Shown piece after piece: positions 22,945-34,789 of a DNA stretch of 64,000 nt. A program made the translations under genes and the position numbers. The first letter of the stretch is position 1. The number at the start of each line of letters is the position of its first letter. The notes below the pieces were generated by a model. It had not been told where the DNA came from, did not search any database, and saw nothing but the letters and a program-made list of their open reading frames with translations. This stretch comes from Sabethes cyaneus (taxonomy: Eukaryota; Arthropoda; Insecta; Diptera; Culicidae), in NCBI RefSeq assembly GCF_943734655.1, contig NC_071353.1, positions 156,130,179 through 156,194,178 on the forward strand, read 5' to 3'.

Positions 22945-23045
22945 CATCCATCAAGTTCGTCACGCTTATAGGGGGGAGGGGGGGTTGACGATTTGTGACG
23001 AAGGGGGGAGGGGAGGGGGGTATGAAGTTAAGTGACGTCACATGA
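22945..23045. mobile_element. MITE fragment with G-rich core
   Basis: 'gggggcatccatcaagttcg' followed by 'tcacgcttataggggggagg' and, at the far end, 'aagttaagtgacgtcacatg' resembles common culicine repeats of the form 'catccattaagtacgtcacg...gtgacgt'. The inner G-run and the TGACG/CGTCA pair make an imperfect inverted repeat. The assignment is by resemblance only. Confidence 0.4.
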
Positions 23046-23090
23046 AAAAAAAATCAAATAGAAAATTTATTCGGGAAATAGAAAATTAAC

Positions 23091-23290
23091 GTAGGGGAAT
23101 GTCGTCGTGGTTGGGCCATCTTTTAGTCCACAAATCTCATTTCAAAAGAAACTTCGGAAATTCTACAAAGGTCTTATTAATAGTTCGTATTTAGACCTTT
23201 GTATTTAGACCTTTGTCAAATTTCCAAAGTTTCTTTTGAAGTGAGATTTGTGAACCAAAAGATGGCCCAACCACGACGACATTCCCCTAC
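23091..23290. mobile_element. 200-bp palindromic MITE
   Basis: The ends are GTAGGGGAATGTCGTCGTGG and its exact complement. The arms pair over about 85 bp on each side ('ttgggccatcttttagt', 'cacaaatctcatttcaaaag') around a short loop containing a duplicated 'atttagacctttgt'. The element sits in AT-rich DNA. No convincing target duplication is visible. Confidence 0.8.
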
Positions 23291-23744
23291 TGATGGATTT
23301 TAAAACAAATAGTTAAATTTTTTGAATGAAAACGTTTTTAAATATACATATATGTGTGAACAGGACTCATTTATTCTATGTAGTATGAACTCTCCATTAG
23401 GCTTTACAGAATATGCAGTATTCATCTGCATTCATCTGCATTTGCATTCATCTGCAAAATCCGTGAAACGATGACTTATAAGCTCTAAAATTTTCCTTTT
23501 TTAATCCTTATTTGCTGAAACTCATTTGATAGCTTTAAATAAAAAGGTTGGAATGAATGTCCTGATCTTGCCCAGAATTTGAAGAAGTTTTATCCTGAAT
23601 TTATCCTTTGTTTGTTGAGTCCTATTTTGTTCTTATATTATCACAATTCTGTCCCAGTTTTATCTTACGTATGTTTTAAATTTGTCATTATTTTCATCTA
23701 TTTAATATATTCTGAGAATAATTTTGCATTAATTATTTTCAATT

Positions 23745-24118
23745 TATATACACTCAAGTCGCTTTTTACGCGAAGGATACGTCCCGCGTAAATCAAAACC
23801 GCGTACACTCAAGTACTTTTTTTACACGGTTTGTTTTTTCGATTATTAAGAACAGGGCAATTTAGGGACCATTCATTTATATCTCAATACATTTGGGAGA
23901 GGCCCGCCCTTTGTCACGTAGTTGTAAATGGTCCCTCAGTTGTACCGTTCTTGAGTAATCGAAAAAACAAACCGTGTAAAAAAAGACTTGAGTGTAAAAA
24001 AAGCGCGTAAATTCCGAAATTCGCAAAAAAAACCGCGTAAATTCCGAAATTCGCGTAAAAATAGTCCCGTTAAAAACAAACCGCGTAAAAAAAACCGTGT
24101 AAAAAGCGACGTATATTT
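23745..24118. mobile_element. nested inverted-repeat MITEs with ACACTCAAGT ends
   Basis: The outer copy starts 'atacactcaagtcgcttttt' and closes with the complement of 'gtcgctttttacacgg'. Its body is a short tandem of 'ccgcgtaaattccgaaattc'. Nested in it, 23805-23995 is a 191-bp palindrome with ACACTCAAGT ends and arms of about 50 bp containing 'ttttacacggtttg'. A related, shorter piece lies at 6240-6370. No coding capacity. Confidence 0.65.
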
Positions 24119-24229
24119 TTTCAATTTGTATTATTTATTTTGCTTATATTTGGATTTAATTTTAGCAATATGTGTCCTAATCTCTGCCGTAGGCCAAAAA
24201 ATGACCGACCAATGCTTCTGAATTGCCAG

Positions 24230-25060
<831 letters not shown>

Positions 25061-25340
25061 ATCAATGTTTCAAGTTGCTTTTTGTCCAATTTCGCTTTAA
25101 TTTTGTTTCTGTTTTGTCTCACAGTTCTGTTTTGATATAATTATTGTCTCAATTAGTGTGGCTTCAGCTTTTTAAAAAAATTTGTTCTAATTTTGTAGCA
25201 ATTCAGTCCAGATCTTGTGAGTGCTGAATTTACTGTAATTTTAGTTAAATTTGGAGTAGGGTATTTTGCTTTAGTTTTATCTCAAATTTGTCTTGTTTTT
25301 GTTCTAATTTCCTCATATTATTGTCCCTAATTTTTCGGAA

Positions 25341-25680
25341 TCAGAAACGTTTATATGTTTATTCGGTTCTCCGAGTCACAAGGCATGCGGAAGAGGCCAA
25401 TTTAATTGGGCTTTTGCTTTGGGTGCAAATTCTTTGCGCGCGCCATTAGAGAAACTGGACCGCGCATTTCTTAAGGTGCGTCTACATTTTTTTTATTTCT
25501 TCATTTATTTTATGCCGCCGTTGTTGGTCGTCCGACATGACTTGACCGGGGTTCAATCCTCGGATCTAGACCTGCTTCAATGATCTGTGAGGCGAAAGAC
25601 TCTACCTTTCCCTATTTCCCATTGAGATTATAACTATCAGACTCGTATTTCGAATAAATGCAATCTTGTTGAATAAGAAC
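25341..25680. other. short non-repeat stretch, no gene seen
   Basis: Ordinary AT-rich sequence without a recognisable frame. 'gtcgtccgacatgacttgac' near 25528 might be a fragment of a transposable element, but nothing further supports this. Confidence 0.3.
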
Positions 25681-26228
25681 GATCAAAGTGCAAGTGAAAT
25701 TTTTGCGTAACTGAAAAACTAATCGAATTCGAGAAATTTTAGACTCTTTCATAAAACATTAGTCAATAACAAGACCACCAAAAACTATCAATATTGATTC
25801 AGCGCGAGCCGGCCACAGATCTACTGACCTCTATTACTTTCCTTCAGTTGGGTCACCCCTGCGAAATGGTACTTTCTACGAAAAGATTTTTCGTGAAATG
25901 GTACATCTCGCGTAAGGTTTTTCGTGAAATGATATACTGCGAAACTCTATATTCCGCGTTATGGTCAACCGAGAATTTGTGTTCCGCAAAATGGTATTCG
26001 GCGAAATGGTTTATAATGATGGCGACTATTTAAATGCTATTTTATCAGGCTGAGCAATGGGGGGAGTTGTTTTCTACTTTACTGTGAGGAAAGCTTGTAT
26101 ATTAAAACACCCATGAACTCCCCAGAAACTTGCAAAACTCAAGATTGTGACAAAGGTCATCCGAGATTCACGATTTATGTACAACACAGTTTAATTTGTG
26201 GCAATACGAAGTTTGTCGGGTCAGCTAG
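25680..26228 (+). mobile_element. Helitron-like fragment ending in CTAG, copy 1
   Basis: The left part (25680-25790: 'aaactaatcgaattcgagaa', 'cataaaacattagtcaat') matches the tail of the larger element at 31640-31730. The right part ends 'acgaagtttgtcgggtcagCTAG' followed by T, identical to that element's end. The middle carries a short tandem of 'tttcgtgaaatggta' words. The CTAG|T end fits Helitrons, but the usual 3' hairpin is not evident, so the superfamily is uncertain. The segmental duplication starts inside this element at 25792. Confidence 0.5.
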
Positions 26229-27780
26229 TGTGTAACATAAATGCCGGTTTAAAATTTGACCGAACTTTACAATTAAATTAATTTTGAAACGTGTAACCCT
26301 TTCTTCGGTGATAAAATTACGGATTTTCCCCCAGCAAAGTCGTGCAAGGTATGCAAGCATGTGATCTTAATTAAAATCTAGCTCCGTACCGTAACGCACA
26401 TATGACTAATTTTTCAGTTTCGAAAGTGCGAAAAACCTGAGCAGGAAGTAGGTAAGTGAAAGAAAGAAATAAAGCAAAAAACTACTTTAAAAAACACACC
26501 CGAAGGCGTTGGGGGCGCGGGGGGAAGCTCTTTTTCTTTAATTGTTTTATCTGCTTTTTATTGGCGCGTTAAATTCGACCAAAAAGCTCTGGGGTAAGCT
26601 AAAAAGGCAATTCGAAAGCCCCGTCGTCGCATCGCATCGCCTCGGCTGGCTGGCTGCCCATTTACGTAACCCGGTTTTATTTGATGGCTTGCTTCTTGCT
26701 GGCGAGCTCTTTTTCCTGTGTATTTAAAGTTGATTATACCATCTACCGGTAATGGTCTTCTATCGGATCACGCATAAAAAGGTGGAAAGTGGGGAGGGAG
26801 CTCAATTAATTCGCACTATCAATTGAGCCGGATCGATCAATCGTTCGATCCAATCGAAGCCGAACGACGGCGGAGTAGAGTGACACCCAACAAACCGAAA
26901 TGCGGAAATTTTCCCTCCGGGAAATGGACAATTTCCGTTAGGCAAACTTCTGACCTTTAGCGGTGCTCACGTGCCGCCGCCCAGAGCCAGAGCCAGAGCC
27001 AAAGAGAGATCGATTAGCACCTTGTTTTTCGGGGGTTCCGTTTCATAAGCGGCCGATACGCGTAGCGAAGGGAAAAGCCCAAAATTAAAACGTTTTTGAA
27101 CGCTGACCTCCTTTCAGAGACCTATCGACCCTCCTCCTGTTGTCTTGACTGTAAAATGTAAAATGTTTTGAAAGCCCCACCTCCCCCCTATTACGGGGAG
27201 GGAGCCCGATTACAGCAGGAATTCTAGCGCGGATTGACCGACAGGTTGGTCGATAGAGAACCCTACCGACCTGGGGAATTAACGTTCGAAGGCACCTAAA
27301 CGGGGTCAGAGTTAAGCAGTTAACTCACACTTCTCCTGTCTGGCTGGTTGAGTGAAAAATTTTGTTTTTTTTTCTTTCATTACTTTTTTCGACGATTTAC
27401 TAACCAAAGTGGCTCAAGGCTCCACTGTGTGTGTGTGATTTATTGCATAGTTTTGTTTTCTTTTTTTGCGCTTTACCCTGGACCCTGGAGTAATTTCAAC
27501 CCAAAAGCGTGAGAAGCATTTTAAAGCACTCTCTCCCTCTCCAGTACTGGTACTGGTCAAGCTACTGGCATATGGCGCATAAAGTATTCGGCGCGCAAAA
27601 ATATTATTATTCCCGCCGTGTAAGCTGCTTTGTGTTTTGTGCAATGTTGGTTTGGTGTGTAAAATGGATTCACATTTCAATAGCAACCTTGATTGCCGCC
27701 TGGCTGTTTGCACATCAAACCGATCAAACCGATGGCTTACTTTGACCAAGAAGTTGGTGCGCGGTGGGTTGATAGTTTAA
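26229..27780. other. low-repeat non-coding part of duplicon A
   Basis: Moderate-complexity DNA with GC-rich patches at 26500-26530, 26620-26660 and 26960-27000 ('agagccagagccagagcc'). A 61-codon frame at 26542-26727 is identical in protein in both copies, with one silent change, but it starts at TTG and matches no family known to me. The frames at 27414-27749 are also unconvincing. This is plausibly unique host intron or regulatory DNA. Confidence 0.4.
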
Positions 27781-27839
27781 ATTTCTTCTCGACTCTTTTG
27801 TTGTCTTGACAACCTACAGAATGGCTGAAAATTGTCAAT

Positions 27840-28445
27840 AAAGTGAAAAAGTGACAACAAAAAACGTCGAAACGACGACAAAAGTCGATGACAAGAAGTC
27901 AACAATACAATCGAAAAAACGGCCCAAAGCAGAAACAAAAATACGACAGAGAGATGACAACAATGCGACGAAAAGGCGTCGGAAAAACAATACGATGACG
28001 GCAAGAAGCCAAAACAGCAACAAAAAACGTTAACGTAATAACGTTTAAAAGTGTCAAAGTAAAAAAGCAGACTTCAAAAAATGAATAGACGACAAAAATA
28101 CGTTGAAATGATGACAAAAAGACCATGAAAAGACAACAGAAATACGGCAGAGAGATAACAATAAGACGACGCATACGAAAAGAAGGAAACAAAGAGAGGA
28201 CAAAGGGAAGACGAAAAGACAACAATAAAATGACGAAATGATTATAAAAAAACAGTCGAAAAAAGATGGTGAAACAGGGACAAAAACAGTATGGCAAAAA
28301 AAACAATCAAAACCCTTCAAAAAGGTGACAAAATACACGAAAAGACGACAAAAAGGCAACGAAAATTACAGAAATAGAAGAAAAGGCAACAGCAACAAAT
28401 CGATGAAACGATGCCAAAAGACAGCGCAAAGATTACAATAAAAAT
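27840..28445. repeat. degenerate CGACAAAAAGACGAAAAGACAAC array, copy A
   Basis: Words such as 'aaaaacgacgacaaaa', 'gaaaagacaacaaaaatacg' and 'gatgacaaaaagac' repeat with poor register. The reverse complement of the same word family forms the arrays at 33255-34490 and, in this orientation again, 34790-35030. Minus-strand Phe/Cys/Ser-rich frames (27899-28306, 28054-28359) are artefacts of it. Copy B is at 41790-42335. Confidence 0.8.
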
Positions 28446-29614
28446 CAAAGAAAAGCGAAAAGAGAAGGGAGAGGTCTCAAACCGTCATAGAAAAATATCA
28501 TGCCTCCAAAAACCCTTACATGCCAAATTTGGGGTCCATTTACTTGATAAGTTGTCAAGTTATGTCCCCCTCTTCAGATGGGGAAGAGATCTCAAACAAG
28601 CATAGCAAAAAAATCTGCTTTCGGAAACCCTCACATGCCAAATTAAGTTCCATTTGCTTGATTAGTTCTCGAGTTATGTGGAAATTTGTATTTCATGTGT
28701 AGGGGACCCCCCTCCCCTCTTAACTGGTCGAGGGGTCCTAATTCACCATAGAAAAAATTGCTGCCTCCTAAAACCCCCACATGCCAAATTTGGTTCAATT
28801 TGGTTGATTAGTTCTGGGGCTATTCAGAAATGTGTGTTTCATTTGTATGCCCCCCCCCCTCGTAGATGGAGGAGGGGTTTTAACCATCATAAGAACCTCC
28901 CCCGGCCCTAAAAACCTATGCATACAAATTTTCACGGCGATCGGTTCAGTAGTTTCCGAGTCTGTTAGGTACACTTGTACATCTGTTATTGTAACGAAAA
29001 TTCTCATAATGCTGAAAAACAAAACCCTTTTTTCATTTTAATGTGTCTACTCTGTTTGTCAGTTTCCCTCATGTTGTCTCCCAGCCGCTTGTAAATCTGA
29101 CTTCTTCTCGGTAATCCCTATAAATCGACAAAAACCCGTTTTTAAACCTTCCCTTTGTCAATGCAGCAACTTGTACAACTGCTATCGTTCCAATTGCAAG
29201 AGAAACGCACCCCTTTACCCATTTGAACCTTTCTTTCCCCTTGTAAGGGACCAACTCCTTTTTTTGTCAACCCCCCCTGCGCTGATTCTTTTATGCCAAA
29301 AAGACATGTGTTTGACAAACGACGTTTAACGAAGAAGTTAAGTCCAGTGAAGTTCCGGAGCTATGACGAGCCATACATTCATACTCACGTTCCTCGTCTC
29401 CCTACTAGTCGATTCTTTCGCAGGCAGCTTCCTCTTCTGTCGCGTAGCTAATTACCCGGAAAAAAATTTAAAATAAATTTTGTAGTAGAAACAATACATC
29501 AACAACAGTTTTTATTGTGAACATTGAAACTTATGGTAAATTTATTGTACAAGTGCCTCAAATTCAAATTTTATTAATATTTTTTTTTTATTTTACGCTA
29601 TAGAATTGGCCATA
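28446..29614 (-). mobile_element. inverted fragments of the ATTTGGCATGT minisatellite element
   Basis: Phrases such as 'acatgccaaatttggttc' and 'ttgattagttctcgagttatg' at 28510-28890 are the reverse complement of the unit at 29765-31640, giving about three units. The piece 29270-29420 ('ctgattcttttatgccaaaa', 'gagccatacattcatactca') resembles 32440-32660. Part of this block (28931-29634) is missing from duplicon B. Confidence 0.6.
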
Positions 29615-31913
29615 TCTATACCTATAAAGAAGGATTTCTGTCTGTCTGTCCGTATGTTCCTTATAGAATCGAAAACTACTGAACCAATCGTCATGAAAAT
29701 ATGCACGTAGAGGTTTTTTGGGGCCAGGAAAGGTTTTAATGATGGTTAAAAACCCCTCCCCCCACTAAGAGGGGGGGCTCCCATACAAATGAAACACAAA
29801 TTTCTGCATAACTCGACAACTAATCAAGCAAATAGAACAAAATTTGGCATGTGGGTGTTTTCGGTGACAAGAACTTATTCTATGGTAAATTGAGACCCCT
29901 CCCCTCTTTATAAGGGGAATTAGAACTCCTCTCCTCTTTAAAAGGGGGGGCTTCCATACAAATTTCCTCATAACTCGAGAACTAATCAAGCAAACGGAAC
30001 CAAATTTGGCATGTGAAGGTTTTCGAGGGCAAGAATATTTTCTATAGTAAATTAGGACCCCTCCGCACTTTAAGAGGGGGAGGGGGGCTCCTGTACCAAA
30101 GAAACAATTTTCCTCATAACTCGAGAAGTAATTAAGCAAATGGAACCAAATTTGGCATGTGGGTGTTTTTGGAGACAAAAATTTTTTCTGTGATGAATTG
30201 GGACCCCTCCCCGTTTTAGGAGGGGGGATCCTATACACATGAAATATAAATTTCCTCATAACTGAAGAACTAGTCAAGCAAATGGAACAAAATTTGGCAT
30301 GTAAAAGTTTTCGAGGGCAAGAATATTTACTATGGTAAATAAGGACCCCTCCCCACTTTAAGAGGGGAGGCTCCTATACAAACGAAATACAAAACGAAAT
30401 ACAAATTTCCTCATAACTCGAGAACTAATCAAGAAAATGGAACAAAATTTGGCACGTGGGTGTTTTTGGAGACAAATTTTTTTTCTATGGTGAATTAGGA
30501 CCCCTCCCCACTTTAGGAAGGGGGGCTCCTATATAAATGAAATGCAAATTTCCTCATAACTCGAAAATTAATCAAGCAAATGGAACCAAATTTGGCATGT
30601 GAAAGTTTTCGAGGGCATGAATATTTTCTATGGTGAATTAGAACCCCTCCCCTCTTTAAGAGGGGGGGCTCCTATACAAACGAAATACAAATTTCCTCAT
30701 AAATCGAGAATTAATCAAGCAAATGAAACCAAATTTGGCATGTGAAAGTTTTCGAGGGCAAGAATATTTTCTATGGTGAATTAGGACCCCTCCAACCTGA
30801 AAAGAGGGGGGGTCCTATACAAACGAAATACAAATTTCCTCATAACTCGAGAACTAATCAAGCAAATGGAACCAAATTTTGCACGTGGGTGTTTTTGGAG
30901 ACAAAAATTTTTTCCATGATGAATTGGGACCGCTACTCACTTTAGGAGGGGGGGCTCCTATACAAATGAAATTCAAATTTCCTCATAACTCGAAAAGTAA
31001 TCAAGCAAATAGAACCAAATTTGGCATGTGGAGGTTTCTGGAGGCAAAAATATTTTCTATGGTGGATTGGGACCCCTCCCAACTTTAAGAGGGGGTGCTT
31101 CTACACAAATGAAATACAAATTTCTTCAGAATTCGAGAACTAATCAAGCAAATGGAACCAAATTTGGCATGTGGTAGATTTTGGAGTCTTGAATTTATTT
31201 TACGATAGTTAGAGACCTCTCACCCCTGTGGTGGTAAGTGGTTTTGGACGCAAGATTTTTTTCTATGGTGAATTGAGACGCCTCTCTTCTTTAGAAAGCG
31301 AGTTATGGCCCATCTCCCCTTTAAGAGGGTGGGCTTCCATACAAATGAAATGCAAATTTCCTCTTATCTCGAGAACTAATCAATCAAATGGAACCAAATT
31401 TGGCATGTGGGAGTTTTAGATGGCAGAAATTTTTTCTATGGTGAATTACAACCCCTTCCCCTTTTAAGAGGGGAGCTCCCATACAAATGAAATTCAAATT
31501 TCCTTATAACTTGAGAACTAATCAAGCAAATGAAACCAAATTTGGCATGTGGGAGATGTTGGAGTCTTGAATTTATTTTACGATAGTTACCTCTCACCCC
31601 TGTGGTAGGGGGATATGGACTCTCATACAAATAAAACAAAAATTTTTGCGAAACTCAAAAACTAATCGAACTCGAGAAATTCGAGACTCTTCCATAAAAC
31701 ATTAGTCAATACAAGACCACAAAAACTATCTATAGTAACACTAGATCATTCAGGACGAGACGGTCGCGAGTGTTGCCGGTGATCCGCCGTCGGAAGCGCC
31801 GCCCACTGGGGGGCTTGCAAAACTCGAGATTGTGACAAAGATCATCCGAGATTCATGATTTATGTACAACACAGGTTAATTTGTGGCAATACGAAGTTTG
31901 TCGGGTCAGCTAG
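29615..31913 (+). mobile_element. Helitron-like minisatellite element, copy A
   Basis: It starts TCTATACCTATAAAGAAGG after an A and ends GTCGGGTCAGCTAG before a T, consistent with Helitron insertion between A and T. After a 5' segment ('tctgtctgtctgtccgtatg', 'gaaaactactgaaccaatcg') come about a dozen units of roughly 140-150 bp (29820-31640). Each unit carries 'cataactcgagaactaatca', 'ccaaatttggcatgtg' and a G-run 'ctttaagagggggggctcc'. It has no Rep/helicase frame and would be non-autonomous. The classic 3' hairpin is not clear, so other classes remain possible. Frame 29765-30277 is a repeat translation. Confidence 0.6.
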
Positions 31914-32280
31914 TTTCATCATAAATTTATTGCCTTTTTTAATAGTATTTGATTTTTTCACCTAAAAAAATTTCCATAAAAGGACGATAAATTTTACTGT
32001 AAATGAAAATTTTGGTTAGCGAAAAACTAGATTTTTTTATTGTTAAGATACTCAACAACCCGTCATTTTTATGGTAAAATCTCTGGAAACCATGAAAGTT
32101 ATGGTGGACAACAATAAGTTTGATAGTTTGGTTATCTTTTCGGACGATAACTTTTATTGTTTTTACTGTATTTTGTATCCTACTGTTACCATAATTTATA
32201 GCTTCGTGTTATGGTTATTTTTTTTCCGGGTATGCATTGGTTTGCTCTATGAAAATCACTATAATGGCAGCTAAACAAAG
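31914..32280. other. AT-rich spacer containing the empty RTE target site
   Basis: AT-rich sequence with 'ttaccataa' and 'atggtaaaat' words in both orientations. At 32251-32263 it contains GAAAATCACTATA uninterrupted. This is the pre-insertion form of the site occupied by the RTE element in copy B. Confidence 0.8.
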
Positions 32281-32299
32281 GTCTTGCTTTACCATATAT

Positions 32300-32690
32300 T
32301 GTTCTTCGGTGGAACCCCCTCTTTTCTCAAAGTTATTTGCACAACTCTATATGTCTAGTGTACCAAGTGTGATGAAGAACCATCCAGGCGTTTCAGAGTT
32401 AGGGCCTCCCCACTGTTATGAATCCCCCCTCCCTTTTGTCAACCCCTTTAGTACTGATTCCCTTATGTTATGTTATGTTTGATGAAGAGTCGCCCAGTCA
32501 TTTCGGAGTTATGGCCGCCCCCTGTCCCTCTTATCAACCCCCCCAGTGCTGATTCCCTTATATCAAGGAATATGTTTGCCAAGTTTGGTGGAGATCGGTC
32601 AAGGCGTTCTGGACTTATGGTGGAACATACATACAAACATGCTCACGCTCACTTTTATATGTATAGAAGATATAACTCGAAAACTAAAGG
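32300..32690 (-). mobile_element. inverted Helitron-like end fragment, copy A
   Basis: On the minus strand the sequence begins near 32690 with a variant of the 5' end (TATCTTCTATACATATAAAA) followed by G/A-rich text, and runs to CCCCCT-rich units such as 'cagtgctgattcccttata'. It matches 48936-49335 in copy B. There, the text 'ttatgttaaggaccatgtat' replaces a shorter 'ttatgttatgttatgtttg', a small indel. Confidence 0.5.
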
Positions 32691-32999
32691 GCCTGCAAAA
32701 AAAGATCTATGGGTAACGTTTAGAAAAGCCTCTGAATTTTCATAAAAAAATACTGGAGAAAATATCTGGAAACTGGAAATCTACACTGAAAAAAGAGCAT
32801 TTTAAAAACTAAAAATCGAAAAAAGGCCATCTCAGAAATTGGTGAATTTTTATCTGAACATAGATAATCATATGGCCTACAAAGTCTTCACATATCAAAA
32901 TGATCGCTTCAATCTTTAGCAAGCTCTGTGAACGAATTGTTTTCCTTTCTAGAACTGCAAACTACAAATTCACTTTTTTGTGTTTCATAAAACGGTTTA

Positions 33000-33251
33000 A
33001 CAGTGTGCGTGAATTAAGCTAATGGCGTACACAAAATGCATAAAACATTTGGTTGTCGTACTCTCATATGGGTGTGTGAAGGCAAGCGACATTTATGCAA
33101 AGGTGTAGTATTTGACCTAAGCTTCAAGGTGAAGCACTAATTTGATATACCCAGTTGCCCCATTTTAGCCAATTAGCCTAAATTAGCGATAACTTTGTAA
33201 GGAAATGTCCTAGAGATTTGCGGCCTTCCGCAGAAACTTGTGTTGTAAGTG
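33000..33251. mobile_element. partial CACAGTG-foldback interior at the edge of duplicon A
   Basis: The phrases 'ggcgtacacaaaatgcataaa', 'gttgtcgtactctcatatgg', 'gacctaagcttcaa', 'ttgccccattt' and 'agagatttgcggccttc' match, with divergence, the centre and arm of foldback II (about 21230-21480). Copy A breaks off at 33251. Copy B continues into the rest of the arm (49899-49990). Confidence 0.55.
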
Positions 33252-33254
33252 TTT

Positions 33255-34495
33255 GCTATTTCCCATTTCCGCTTTTCCCATTTCATTTTGTTCGTGTGGT
33301 TTTTTGGTTCAGTGGTTCGTTCTTTTCAACATCTGCCTTGGTGGCATCTTTGCATCCCCTTTTTGTCTTTTTCCAGTGATTTGGTTGGTTTTAATTTTTA
33401 TTGACTTTTGTTGCGTTTTTGGTTGCTCGGAATGTCGTCGTTTTGTCCTCATTTGTCGTCTGCTTTAGCATTTCATGTCGCTGTCGTTGTCTCTTCGTCG
33501 CATTTTCTGCATCTATTTTTTAACTTTTTCGTCGGTTCTCTCTCTCTCTCTCTCTCTCTTGTCGACATTCTTTGTCGCTTTATTGGCGTTTTTCGGTGTC
33601 TTTTCGTCATATTTTTGTCGTCTACCGTCTTCGATTTTCATCGGTTTTTCGTCATCTTTACACCGCCTTTTCATCGTTCTTTCCATTTTATCGTTCTATG
33701 TTGCTTTTTCGTGATCTTTTCGTAGTTGTTTCGACGCGTTTTCGTCCGTCTTTTTGCCATCTCTCCGTCGTATTTTTATCGTCTTTTCATGCGCGGCTCG
33801 CCATCTTTACATCACATTGTCAATCCGTTTATGCTTTCTTCGCTTTTTTTTGACGTTTTCTTATCGTTTTTGTCGTCATTTTTGTTGTTGGTGTTTCGGT
33901 CTTTTCAGCACCTTTTCTCGTCTTCCTTTTTGTTTTGTTTTTTTGACGACTTTTTGCCATATTTGTCGTGTTTTTTTTATTGCTGTTTTCGTCCTCTTCG
34001 TCGTATTTTCATGTTATTTCCGTCGTTTAACACTGTTAAACGCACTGTTTTTAACACTGCTAAACATCTTTTTCTCGTATTTGTTTGTTTGGACGCCTTA
34101 TTGAGGCCTTCTTCACCTTTCTTGTGTTTTCCTTCTCTTTGTCAGGCGTGTTTTTTTTTTTGTTATTTTTGTTGTTTGTTTTGCCATCTTTTCATCGTAT
34201 TTTCGTCTTCTCTGCATCGTTTCTTTGTTTCTTCCGAGCGATTTGTTGTCATATTTTATCGTCCTTTATGGTGTTTTTGGTTGATTGTGCTTTGTGCGTT
34301 TTTTTTTCGGCATTTTTTCATCGTATTTTTGTCGTCTTCTGTCTTTTTACACTTTTCGCCTATTTGTCATTATCTTTTCGTCATGTTCCCATCGGGTTTT
34401 TTACTGACTTTTTTAACGTTCTTTCGACATCTTTTTGTTGCCTGTTTACTGCCTTTTTGTCGTTCTTTCGTCGGCTTTTTGTCATCTCTTTGCAA
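33255..34495. repeat. degenerate TTTTCGTCGTCTTTT array (complement of the 27.8-kb array)
   Basis: About 1.2 kb is built from 'tttttcgtcgtattttcgtc', 'catcttttcatcg' and 'gttctttcgtcg' words. A CT microsatellite lies at about 33538-33560. The 257-codon frame 33726-34499 and its overlapping frames are Phe/Ser/Leu/Cys-rich translations of the repeat. They have no domain and can be read in three frames, so they are rejected as genes. Confidence 0.8.
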
Positions 34496-34789
34496 ATAAA
34501 TAAATAAATTTCTCTTTGAAATAAATCAGTAGATCTGGCATCACTGCCTGGCAGATGAACAAACCAAGGCAGGCCATGGGTATGTGTTAGGCTAGTCACG
34601 AGAACCAAGCTAAAACTGGAACTGTATCATATTGAAGACGAAGTTTTTCAGCTTTTAAGCGCAGGACTGCGTACGGGAAAATAATGAAGGTCATTCCACA
34701 AAATCCAAAAATCCAAGCACGAAACACTGATCGATTTTGAGTGCTAAAAACTCAACAGCGCTTAAAATGCCGCCAACAACGGTAAAACC
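34496..34789. other. short stretch between arrays, no gene seen
   Basis: It contains 'aaataaataaataaattt' and ordinary sequence. The minus-strand frame 34381-34608 runs into the array and has no recognisable domain. Confidence 0.4.

Larger units (their letters stand above)
25792..33251 (+). repeat. segmental duplication, copy A
   Basis: This segment reappears in the same orientation at 39732-49898. By eye the copies differ by roughly 1-3 %, plus indels. Copy A has about 700 bp (28931-29634) and about 70 bp (near 28340-28420) that B lacks. B has at least one extra minisatellite unit and the RTE insertion. The left edge lies within a Helitron-like repeat that continues upstream (25680 on), so A seems to keep the original left flank. 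At the right edge (33251) A switches to 'tttgctatttcccat'. Confidence 0.9.

Noticed and set aside
26542..26727. 61-codon frame identical in both duplicons (also 40490-40675), with one silent change
   Set aside because: It starts at TTG, lacks any ATG nearby, and identity is expected from the recent duplication. One silent change is not evidence of selection.
29765..30277. 170-codon minus-strand frame with recurring HAKFGS.CLISSRVM motif
   Set aside because: The protein repeat reflects the minisatellite unit, whose length happens to keep the frame open. Copy B has a different frame length.
29820..31640. CRISPR-like regular spacing of repeats
   Set aside because: The units are 140-150 bp and homologous over their whole length, with no unique spacers. 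This is an insect minisatellite.
33726..34499. 257-codon plus-strand open frame
   Set aside because: It is a translation of the TTTTCGTCG array. It is Phe/Ser/Leu/Cys-rich, overlapping frames are equally open, and no domain is visible.
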